The notes under the pieces were generated by a model, which did no database searches, was not told where the DNA came from, and worked only from the letters and a program-made list of their open reading frames with translations. Shown in pieces: positions 33,328 to 39,981 of a DNA stretch of 39,981 nucleotides (positions are counted from its first letter, which is position 1; every line of letters starts with the position of its first letter). The stretch is from Chitinophagaceae bacterium UBA7600 (GTDB lineage Bacteria; Bacteroidota; Bacteroidia; Chitinophagales; Chitinophagaceae), in contig DLKC01000007.1 of the NCBI GenBank assembly GCA_002478885.1, positions 1-39,981 on the forward strand, read 5' to 3'. A program made the translations under genes and the position numbers.

Positions 33328-33915
33328 ATGAAACGCTATTTTATCATCTACAAACCATACCTCGTTTTATCACAATTCACTTCGCAATTGTCAAAAAAAA
33401 CACTGGCTGATTTTTACAACGTTCCTAAAAATGTTTATCCCGTCGGGCGCCTGGACGAAGACAGTGAAGGTTTGTTAATGCTCACCAACGATGCACAACT
33501 TAACCAGCGATTGTTGCAGCCTGCTGCAATGCATGAAAGAGAATATTTGGTGCAGGTGGATGGCTTGTTTACCGAAGAAGCGGCAAAACAACTTAGTGCA
33601 GGTACAACCATAACCGTTCACGGTAAAAGCTACAACACAAACACCTGCCTTGTTACAGTTTTGAGTGAAGAACCCGCATTACCTTTGAGAAATCCGCCGG
33701 TGCGTTTCAGGAAGAATATTCCAACGTCATGGATAAGTATCGTTCTCACGGAAGGCAAGAACAGGCAGGTAAGAAAAATGACTGCAGCTGTTGGGTTTCC
33801 TACACTAAGATTGGTGCGCTGCCGCATCGGGAATATTACACTGGGTCAACTGCAACCTGGTGATATGATCGAAATGCCCCGTAAAATGGTGTATAAAAAA
33901 TTATTCAATGAATAG
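33328..33915 (+). CDS. rRNA pseudouridine synthase, RsuA/RluE-type without S4 domain
   Basis: 195 residues, cytoplasmic. Motif II, G-R-L-D43-E-D-S-E-G-L-L-M-L-T-N-D, carries the catalytic Asp of the RsuA/RluB/E/F family. KPYLVLSQ at the N-terminus and the late EGKNRQVRKMTAAVGFPTLRLVR are further family blocks. It lacks an N-terminal S4 domain, and its length is close to that of RluE (23S rRNA U2457), so RluE is the best guess; RsuA-like activity cannot be excluded. The start codon lies three bases after a terminator-like hairpin, so expression may be controlled by its leader. Overlaps the GNAT gene by eight bases. Confidence 0.9.
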   Translation: MKRYFIIYKPYLVLSQFTSQLSKKTLADFYNVPKNVYPVGRLDEDSEGLLMLTNDAQLNQRLLQPAAMHEREYLVQVDGLFTEEAAKQLSAGTTITVHGKSYNTNTCLVTVLSEEPALPLRNPPVRFRKNIPTSWISIVLTEGKNRQVRKMTAAVGFPTLRLVRCRIGNITLGQLQPGDMIEMPRKMVYKKLFNE

Positions 33916-34381
33916 CGCTTACGAAGCTGGCGAGGCTGGTTATATCATCAGCACAGACACGGCAAAACTTAACATCGGTCTTATTCATCATTACCTTTCC
34001 CGGGAATCATATTGGGCGCAGGGTATTCCGCGGGCCATCGTCGAAAAGTCAATCACGAATTCGATCTGCTTCGGCATTTATAAAACCGGTGAACAGGTCG
34101 GTTTCGCCAGGGTGGTTTCTGACAAGGCTACCTTCGCCTATCTCGCCGATGTGTTTGTGTTGCCTGCATATCGTGGTAAAGGGTTAAGCAAATTTTTGAT
34201 GAAAACTATTCATGCACATCCCGATCTGCAGAACCTGCGCAGGTGGTGGCTGGGTACAAAAGATGCACACGGTCTTTATGCGCAGTTTGGGTGGACGCTC
34301 ATCAACGAAGACGTGGCCAAACGATTTATGCAGTTACATAACCCCGATGTTTACAAAAATTCTTCACCGCAACAGGAATAA
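33908..34381 (+). CDS. GNAT family N-acetyltransferase
   Basis: 157 residues, cytoplasmic. The acetyl-CoA-binding motif A, VFVLPAYRGKGLSKFLM (R-G-K-G), and a C-terminal LYAQFGW block are typical for GNATs. The N-terminal region (YLSRESYWAQGIPRAIVEKSI) matches a common small-GNAT subgroup that is widespread and functionally undefined. Substrate unknown. The ATG at 33908 overlaps the end of the pseudouridine-synthase gene by eight bases, so the two are translationally linked. Confidence 0.88.
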   Translation: MNSAYEAGEAGYIISTDTAKLNIGLIHHYLSRESYWAQGIPRAIVEKSITNSICFGIYKTGEQVGFARVVSDKATFAYLADVFVLPAYRGKGLSKFLMKTIHAHPDLQNLRRWWLGTKDAHGLYAQFGWTLINEDVAKRFMQLHNPDVYKNSSPQQE

Positions 34382-34480
34382 GCGCCGGCTGTTAAGCCCG
34401 TGCTATAATCCGCGCAACAGTATCTGTACAATAGCCGGCACGGCAATAACACGCGTGTTTGTTGCACAGTGCTCCGGAAG

Positions 34481-34540
34481 TTGAAGCGTGCGACGCAACG
34501 AAGTTGAATTGCGTTTCAAAAGCAGGGCCCATAAAACAAA
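34481..34540 (+). repeat. Dispersed intergenic repeat, copy 18
   Basis: Head TTGAAGCGTGCGACGCAAC at 34481-34499 and a tail CAAAAGCAGGGCCCATAAAA at 34518-34537. It lies between the GNAT and pheS genes. Confidence 0.75.
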
Positions 34541-34596
34541 ATCAGCAATCGGTAGCCTGCATTTACGGTTAGCCACATTAATATTATCTTCGCCGC

Positions 34597-35628
34597 ATGG
34601 AAAATCTGGTGCAACAGTTAGAGCAATATAAAAATGAAATTGCAGCGTACGAGGCCAACACCGCCGCGGCAGTGGAAGCTTACCGCATAAAATATCTCGG
34701 TACAAAAGGCATTGTGAAAGCCGTGATGGGTGAAATGAAAAACGTGCCTAACGATCAAAAAAAATCTTTCGGTTTACTCCTGAACGAGTTCCGGCAGATC
34801 GCTGAAGCAAAGTATGAAACACTAAAAGCGGCTTTAACAGGCAATCAAACAGAGCCCGCAGAAACATTCGACTCTACCCTGCCCGGCGATGTGTATCCCC
34901 TTGGGTCGAGGCACCCGATCTCTATTGTTCGTAAAAATATCATCGACATTTTTCACCGCCTTGGCTTTGCAGTTGCAGAAGGCCCGGAAATAGAAGACGA
35001 CTGGCACAACTTCGGTGCTATGAACCTGCCGGCCGATCACCCGGCCCGCGACATGCAGGATACTTTTTACATCAACAAAAATCCTGATTGGTTATTGCGC
35101 ACGCATACAAGCAGTGTGCAGGCGCGGGTAATGGAAAAACAAAAGCCACCGATCCGCGTCATTTGCCCCGGCCGTGTTTACAGGAATGAAACGATCAGCG
35201 CAAGGGCCCACTGCTTCTTTCACCAGGTTGAGGGGCTGTGTATCGATGATAATGTAAGCTTTGCTGATCTTAAGCAAACGCTCTATTTCTTTGTGCAGGA
35301 AATGTTCGGCAAAACAGTAAAAATCCGTTTTCGCCCTTCTTATTTCCCGTTTACCGAGCCAAGTGCCGAAATGGATATCAGTTGCCTCATCTGTGGCGGC
35401 GATGGTTGTAATGTTTGCAAACATACCGGCTGGGTAGAAATTCTGGGAAGCGGCATGGTGCACCCCAGGGTGCTCGAAAATTTTGGCATCGATTCCAACA
35501 AATACACCGGCTTTGCATTTGGCATGGGCATGGAGCGTATCTGCCAGTTAAAATACCGCGTTAACGACCTGCGCTTATATTCACAAAACGATGTGCGGTT
35601 TTTAAAACAATTTACCAGCGCAAGGTAA
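34597..35628 (+). CDS. pheS: Phenylalanine--tRNA ligase alpha subunit
   Basis: 343 residues, cytoplasmic. N-terminal coiled coil (residues 1-85) for tRNA, then the class II catalytic core: motif 2 in GRVYRNETISARAHCFFHQV, and motif 3 in GFAFGMGMERICQL. Together with the beta subunit it charges tRNA-Phe as a heterotetramer; pheT is not in this window. A Cys-rich insertion (CLICGGDGCNVCKHTGW, CxxC twice) before the EILGSGMVHP block looks like a small zinc knuckle and occurs in many Bacteroidota PheS proteins. A TATCTTCG element shortly upstream may be its -7 box. Terminator at 35658-35690. Confidence 0.97.
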   Translation: MENLVQQLEQYKNEIAAYEANTAAAVEAYRIKYLGTKGIVKAVMGEMKNVPNDQKKSFGLLLNEFRQIAEAKYETLKAALTGNQTEPAETFDSTLPGDVYPLGSRHPISIVRKNIIDIFHRLGFAVAEGPEIEDDWHNFGAMNLPADHPARDMQDTFYINKNPDWLLRTHTSSVQARVMEKQKPPIRVICPGRVYRNETISARAHCFFHQVEGLCIDDNVSFADLKQTLYFFVQEMFGKTVKIRFRPSYFPFTEPSAEMDISCLICGGDGCNVCKHTGWVEILGSGMVHPRVLENFGIDSNKYTGFAFGMGMERICQLKYRVNDLRLYSQNDVRFLKQFTSAR

Positions 35629-35657
35629 ATACGCATGGCGTATTAGAATTTTTTTGG

Positions 35658-35690
35658 GCCCTGCAGCATAACGCTGTGGGGCTTTTCTTG
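35658..35690 (+). terminator. Rho-independent terminator of pheS
   Basis: Ten-pair stem with two G-U pairs (GCCCTGCAGC 35658-35667, GCTGTGGGGC 35673-35682), loop ATAAC, then TTTTCTT. It ends where a dispersed repeat head begins, so it replaces the usual tail of that copy. Confidence 0.78.
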
Positions 35691-35707
35691 CGTCGCACAC
35701 TTGTACA
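35688..35707 (-). repeat. Dispersed intergenic repeat, copy 19 (head, minus strand)
   Basis: TTGCGTCGCACACTTGTACA, identical to copy 4 in the head. Its tail position is taken by the pheS terminator hairpin. Confidence 0.82.
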
Positions 35708-35839
35708 ATAAGTCCGGAGTTGGGCAAACACAAAAAGCCCCCAAAAGCCATTCCCCAACCATAAAATGTACTCGGTCTTTCCGGCCAAACGCTTTTCATC
35801 AAGTCAGGCGAAGTTTTTAAATTAATTTGCGGCAGCTTT

Positions 35840-36115
35840 ATGATGCAAACAATCTCAATAAAAGTCAGCGGTAAAGTGCAGGGCGTTTTTTACAGGCAAA
35901 GCACCAAAGAAAAAGCATTGTCGCTCGGCATTAAAGGGCACGTACAGAATATGCCCGATGGTTCCGTTTATATTGTTGCAACAGCCGAACAGGATGCGTT
36001 GGTGCAATTGCTTCAGTACTGTTACAAAGGCCCGTCGGGAGCGCGGGTTACAAATATTGAAACTGCTGTTATGGAGTTGCAGCTTTTTGATGGATTTGTC
36101 ATCATAAGAAAGTAG
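35840..36115 (+). CDS. acyP: Acylphosphatase
   Basis: 91 residues, cytoplasmic. The signature GKVQGVFYRQSTKEKA contains the substrate-binding R19, and GHVQNMPDGSV contains the catalytic N37. It hydrolyses the phosphate of acyl phosphates. Full length for the family. Two consecutive ATG codons (35840 and 35843) allow either start. TTAATTTG shortly upstream resembles a -7 box. Confidence 0.95.
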   Translation: MMQTISIKVSGKVQGVFYRQSTKEKALSLGIKGHVQNMPDGSVYIVATAEQDALVQLLQYCYKGPSGARVTNIETAVMELQLFDGFVIIRK

Positions 36116-36217
36116 AATTAGTTCTGCACAGGCAGGCAAAATTAAATTGGAAAGCTATTTTCAGGTAACTTAGAACCGTTAATACACAACCCCGCATTAA
36201 TCATTCATTTGCTTCTC

Positions 36218-39200
36218 ATGAAGGCTTCTATAAAGAAAAAAATTTCCAGGATCTTTAAAATTACCGGCATCGGCTTAGGAAGTATATTACTGCTGATGTT
36301 TTTATTGCCGGTACTGTTTCCCGATTTTGTTTCAGATAAAATAAAAACATGGGCCAATGATGTAATCACCAGCCAGCTTAATTTTTCTAAAGCAAGGCTG
36401 TCATTCTTTAAACACTTTCCTGCACTTACACTTACCCTTTACGATGTTACCTTAACCGGTTCAAAACCCTTTGAGAAAGACACGTTGATCGCTGCCGGCG
36501 AAATTGCCTTGGGATTAGATCTGCAGACCGTTTTTTCCGAAAGGCTGAGGGTCGACCAGGTTTTTTTAACACGTGCCAATATCAATGTCAGGGTCGATTC
36601 TGCCGGCGAGGCAAACTATAATATCTATAAAACAGATACCGCAGCAGTCGCTAACCCGGCCGATTCCGGTACAGCGTCTTTAAAGATAGAGCGCATAAAA
36701 ATTGAGCACAGCAATTTAACCTATGACGACCGCTCAATACCCATCGTTATAAATGCGAAGGAAATGAACTATGAAGGAAAGGGTGACCTGAGCAAAGCCA
36801 TTTTCGATCTCGCCTCTCATGTGTCCATCGGGTCCTTTGATCTCGATTACGACGGCCAGCATTATATCGGTTCTAAAAAATTAAGTGCAGACCTTGTTAC
36901 TAAAATCAACACAAGCTCACTTGCCTTTGCTTTCGAGAAAAATGACTTAAAGCTCAACAACCTGCCTGTTGATTTTACCGGCAGGTTTGAGTTTTTGGAA
37001 CATGGTTATAACATGGACTTTAAAATTCATTCTACAAAAGGAGACCTCCACGATCTCTTTACTGCATTGCCTCCCGGTTACATGACCTGGGTGGAAAATA
37101 CCAATGCAAAAGGTAAGGTCGATGTCGAGGCGTACTTAACCGGGAAATACGACGCCGACGCGAACCTGATGCCCGATCTCGGTCTCAATATGAAGATCAG
37201 GAATGGCTCCCTCAATTATAAGGGGGCGCCTGCCTCCATCGATAACATCTTTCTGAATTTCGATACGCAACTGCCTTCACTAAATACCGACAGCCTTTAT
37301 GTGAATATCGATTCCATTTATTTCACAATGGGCAAAGACTATTTCAGCAGCATCGTTAAACTCAATAACCTTAACAAGCCTGAAGTGCATGCTAAGATCA
37401 ACAGCGAAATAGACCTGGAAAAATGGGACCAGGCAATGGGCTTTGGCCCCGCTGAGCTCAGGGGCAAATACGCGCTTCACCTGGCGGCGGATGGAAAATA
37501 TCAAACAACCATTGTGCAAAGGCCTATACGGGGTGCAGATACCATAATAACAAGCATCCCGGTATTCAACCTTCAGTCTTCTTTAACCAATGGCTATTTT
37601 AAATATGCTGCATTGCCGCAGGCGGTAAACAATATCAGTTTCAACCTCAATGCGTCATGCCCCGACAGCAATTACCAGCATGGAAAGTTTTCTGTTGAAA
37701 ATCTAAATGCTACCGTGCTCGGTAATTTTATAAAAGGCTACTTCAGGCTCAGCAACTTTAAAGAGTACAGCCTGGATGCCTATATAAAAACAGCCCTTAA
37801 ACTGGATGAAGTAAAAAGCTTTTACCCGCTCGACAGCATAGATCTTAAGGGCAATATGAATATTGACATGCAGCTTAAGGGAAACTACATTCCGGCCAAA
37901 AAGCAATTCCCCGTCACCAATGTGGCCATCAAACTCCGGGATGGTTCGGTGCAAACAAAATATTACCCGCATCCACTCGAAAAGATCCAGGTCGATGCCG
38001 GCGTTACAAACACCGACGGAACAACAAAAAATACTTCGGTGCTCATAAAACCATTTGCCTTTGAATTCGAAGGGCAGCCATTCGCGGTCACTGCCGATCT
38101 GAAAAACCTGGATGACCTTAAATACGATATCAGCTCAAAAGGCACGATCGATATCGGCAGGATCTACCAGGTGTTTTCACAAAAAGGAACGGAGATAAGC
38201 GGCCTGGTAAAAACCGATCTTTCTTTAAAAGGCCTGCAAAGCGACGCCACCGCACAGCGCTACAGCAGGCTGTCAAATTCCGGCACCGCCGAAGTGAAAG
38301 ACCTCGAAATGAGGTCGCAGTATTTCCCCCTGCCGTTCAAAATTGCTGGCGGTCTCTTTAGGTTCAAAGACGATAAAATGTGGTTCGATCAGTTCAAAGC
38401 TGCTTACGGCAAATCAACGTTTACCCTCAACGGTTATTTGTCCAACGTAATCAATTATGCGCTGAAAGAAAATGAACCGCTGAAAGGCAATTTTAAATGC
38501 ACGTCCGCTTACCTCCTCGTTGATGAATTCATGGCCTATGCCGGCGACACGGCCACAGCCGCGGACACAACAGCGACCGGTGTGGTGCTGGTGCCTGCCA
38601 ACCTAAGTCTTGTATTCAACGCCGATGTAAATAAATTGGCGTATAATGGATTGGAACTGGAAGATTTTATAGGCGAAATGGCCATCGACAGCGGTAAGAT
38701 CAAACTAAAGCAGGCAGGCTTCAACATAATAGGTGCACCCGTTATTATGGACGCGGAATATGGAAGTTTATCGCCCGTAAAAGCATATTTCAATTACCAT
38801 ATCAACGCAAAAGAGTTCGACATCAAACGCGCCTATAACGAAATCAAGCTCTTCCGCGACCTCGCCACCTCGGCCGCAGGTGCCGAAGGCATCGTTTCGC
38901 TTGACTACACACTCGGCGGTAAACTCGGTGCAGACATGCATCCCCTGTATCCCTCGCTCAAAGGTGCTGGCGTACTGTCTGTAAAAAAAGTAAAAATGAA
39001 CGGTTTTAAACTCTTCAGCGCGGTAGGTAAGGAAACAGGCAAAGACAGTATCAGCAACCCCGATCTCTCCGAGGTAAATATCAAAACAACCATCGCCAAT
39101 AACATCATCACACTCGAGCGCACCAAAATGAAAGTGGCCGGCTTCAGGCCACGCTTCGAAGGCCAGGTAAGTTTCGATGGCAAACTCAATCTTTCCGGCC

Positions 39201-39337
39201 GCTTGGGCCTTCCGCCCTTTGGCATCATCGGCATTCCATTTAGCGTAACCGGCACGCAGGACAAACCCGTCGTTAAACTGCGTAAACAAAAAGATTCCGA
39301 TAAAATAGAAGAGACCACAGAAGAAGCAGACCAGTAA
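36218..39337 (+). CDS. AsmA-like large envelope protein
   Basis: 1039 residues from the ATG at 36218; an in-frame TTG at 36209 adds three residues and was rejected. One N-terminal transmembrane helix (about residues 14-36) anchors a long beta-rich periplasmic chain. The N-terminal part (KARLSFFKHFPALTLTLYDV...FEKDTLIAAGEIAL) and the C-terminal part (LKGAGVLSVKKVKMNGF..., ending FSVTGTQDKPVVKLRK) match AsmA/TamB-type bridge proteins. Members of this superfamily are thought to help move phospholipids or assemble the outer membrane; the exact role here is unknown. It is a single gene with no recognised partner, and the region just downstream is degenerate. Confidence 0.9.
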   Translation: MKASIKKKISRIFKITGIGLGSILLLMFLLPVLFPDFVSDKIKTWANDVITSQLNFSKARLSFFKHFPALTLTLYDVTLTGSKPFEKDTLIAAGEIALGLDLQTVFSERLRVDQVFLTRANINVRVDSAGEANYNIYKTDTAAVANPADSGTASLKIERIKIEHSNLTYDDRSIPIVINAKEMNYEGKGDLSKAIFDLASHVSIGSFDLDYDGQHYIGSKKLSADLVTKINTSSLAFAFEKNDLKLNNLPVDFTGRFEFLEHGYNMDFKIHSTKGDLHDLFTALPPGYMTWVENTNAKGKVDVEAYLTGKYDADANLMPDLGLNMKIRNGSLNYKGAPASIDNIFLNFDTQLPSLNTDSLYVNIDSIYFTMGKDYFSSIVKLNNLNKPEVHAKINSEIDLEKWDQAMGFGPAELRGKYALHLAADGKYQTTIVQRPIRGADTIITSIPVFNLQSSLTNGYFKYAALPQAVNNISFNLNASCPDSNYQHGKFSVENLNATVLGNFIKGYFRLSNFKEYSLDAYIKTALKLDEVKSFYPLDSIDLKGNMNIDMQLKGNYIPAKKQFPVTNVAIKLRDGSVQTKYYPHPLEKIQVDAGVTNTDGTTKNTSVLIKPFAFEFEGQPFAVTADLKNLDDLKYDISSKGTIDIGRIYQVFSQKGTEISGLVKTDLSLKGLQSDATAQRYSRLSNSGTAEVKDLEMRSQYFPLPFKIAGGLFRFKDDKMWFDQFKAAYGKSTFTLNGYLSNVINYALKENEPLKGNFKCTSAYLLVDEFMAYAGDTATAADTTATGVVLVPANLSLVFNADVNKLAYNGLELEDFIGEMAIDSGKIKLKQAGFNIIGAPVIMDAEYGSLSPVKAYFNYHINAKEFDIKRAYNEIKLFRDLATSAAGAEGIVSLDYTLGGKLGADMHPLYPSLKGAGVLSVKKVKMNGFKLFSAVGKETGKDSISNPDLSEVNIKTTIANNIITLERTKMKVAGFRPRFEGQVSFDGKLNLSGRLGLPPFGIIGIPFSVTGTQDKPVVKLRKQKDSDKIEETTEEADQ

Positions 39338-39360
39338 CCCTTGGGGCCGGCAGTTGCAAC

Positions 39361-39519
39361 GCTGCCCGGCTGCTTTCCCGGGAGAAACCCGAAAAGCACA
39401 TCGAAATAGGATTTGAAAAGCAAGCTCATTTTAATGAATATCTTTCATCGCTGCAACGAAATGACCCTAAACTTTATAATGTTGATAAATTACCTGACGA
39501 TTTCCGATCCACCAAATAA
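39361..39519 (+). pseudogene. Possible C-terminal remnant of an unknown gene
   Basis: In the frame ending at TAA 39517-39519 there is a 52-codon stretch with a protein-like composition (HIEIGFEKQAHFNEYLSSL, then NDPKLYNVDKLPDD). It has no start codon and its frame runs back into the AsmA-like gene, so it is either a truncated gene end or chance. No family recognised. Confidence 0.3.
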
Positions 39520-39619
39520 CAAAGCTTTAGTGCCCTGTTTGCTGTAGGTCTTCTGGCTTGTGCCTTGCTGTTTCTTGAAATTGCGAATGGCTCAGTGGTT
39601 TTAAAAAAATATTGCGCAA

Positions 39620-39805
39620 ATGTCAAAATTGTCTGTGAATTGCCCCACACGCCGACAATTTTTTGTTTTGTCCGGTTCAGCGATGCCTTTTATTTTACAT
39701 CACCAAGCTTCATTTGCAATGCAAACCTTCACCATTGGATTTGCGAATGCTAGCGTGGGATGCATGGGTATCCTGTTTTTAGATTTATCTACTGAACAAT
39801 TATAA
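39620..39805 (+). pseudogene. Possible truncated gene for a Tat-exported protein
   Basis: 61 codons from ATG at 39620. Residues 10-32 look like a twin-arginine signal (T-R-R-Q-F-F-V-L-S-G-S, a hydrophobic stretch, then A-S-F-A). After it, about 28 residues without a recognisable domain run to TAA. A real exported protein would be far longer, so it is best read as the 5' remnant of a decayed gene, or chance. Confidence 0.28.
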
Positions 39806-39950
39806 TTAAAGAGAGCAAAAGTGTAGACCAATACATCGTTTCTCACTCATAGGATAGTTTTACGCGGGTATTATTCATTTTATTTCACCATTGACTATTC
39901 ACGTCCCCGCCATACAAATCCGCGGTCATTTTTGCAGTACAGGCCGGTCT

Positions 39951-39981
39951 TTACTTAGTCCTTACTTGGTAGATACTTGGT
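39951..39981 (+). repeat. Three 9-base direct repeats spaced by 11 bases
   Basis: TTACTTAGT (39951-39959), TTACTTGGT (39962-39970) and ATACTTGGT (39973-39981) repeat with an 11-base period, one helical turn. The array runs to the window edge and may continue. It could be an operator array or a simple microsatellite. Confidence 0.55.

Larger units (their letters stand above)
39520..39981. other. Right-edge intergenic region
   Basis: No confident gene. It contains a short frame with a Tat-like start (39620-39805, separate entry) and, at the edge, a three-fold 11-base-spaced repeat (39951-39981). The rest is unassigned. Confidence 0.5.

Noticed and set aside
2028..35707. CRISPR interpretation of the repeated GTGCGACGCAA units
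   Set aside because: Copies are scattered kilobases apart on both strands with no regular spacers and no cas genes.
36209..36217. TTG start for the AsmA-like gene
   Set aside because: An ATG three codons later starts a better N-terminus with basic residues before the membrane helix.

Overview
The window looks like chromosomal DNA of a Bacteroidota bacterium, most likely near the Chitinophagaceae (inference from gene content, no search run). The signs are: genes with no Shine-Dalgarno sequence but -7 boxes of the type TAnnTTTG (161, 18173, 20584); many periplasmic enzymes with Sec, lipoprotein or Tat-like signals; a short-type adenylate kinase; an extra LpxD-like acyltransferase; an AsmA-like giant; and PheS with a Cys-rich insert. 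There are no rRNA or tRNA genes, CRISPR arrays, phage genes or complete insertion sequences. I see 28 confident protein genes, two weakly supported gene remnants at the right edge and one candidate small RNA or leader.

Layout. 0.2-3.3 kb: a DUF885 lipoprotein peptidase facing a DcaP-like porin. 3.6-8.6 kb: a D-amino-acid/muropeptide group made of a secreted fusion of a serine DD-peptidase-like domain with an N-acyl-D-amino-acid deacylase, a DUF1611 (DgcN-type) protein and an L-Ala-D/L-Glu-type epimerase. 8.7-13.0 kb: an intradiol-dioxygenase-fold lipoprotein and a secreted WD40-caspase protein. 13.3-16.7 kb: 3-hydroxyacyl-CoA dehydrogenase, an extended SDR and a class I aminotransferase. 16.7-19.7 kb: twin palindromic operator-like sites, two unknown proteins, then a two-component system. 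19.9-21.2 kb: MsrB and Adk. 21.4-27.3 kb: a sulfatase lipoprotein opposite a tight operon of a Tat-type beta-propeller, a chitobiase-like (FN3-associated) protein and a membrane-bound c-type cytochrome carrying the same C-terminal module. 27.4-29.5 kb: FAH-family hydrolase and flavin reductase. 29.6-32.6 kb, minus strand: secreted TIM-barrel isomerase, M19 dipeptidase and LpxD-like acyltransferase. 33.2-39.3 kb: a structured leader, pseudouridine synthase, GNAT, PheS, acylphosphatase and AsmA-like protein. 39.3-40.0 kb: degenerate DNA with possible gene remnants.

The most striking feature belongs to no single gene. A short element with a conserved head (ACAAGAGTGCGACGCAAC) and a tail (AAAGCCGGGCACAAAAAA or similar), about 60 bp in all, occurs in nearly every intergenic gap. 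There are about sixteen recognisable intact or decayed copies, often as head-to-head inverted pairs, and none inside a confident gene. It resembles a REP/BIME- or MITE-like dispersed family, and in at least two places it appears to contribute to transcription terminators.

Functionally, much of the window deals with breaking down material outside the cytoplasm (peptides, D-amino acids, sulfated compounds) and maintaining the envelope. The D-amino-acid group and the propeller/FN3/cytochrome operon are the best candidates for little-described systems.
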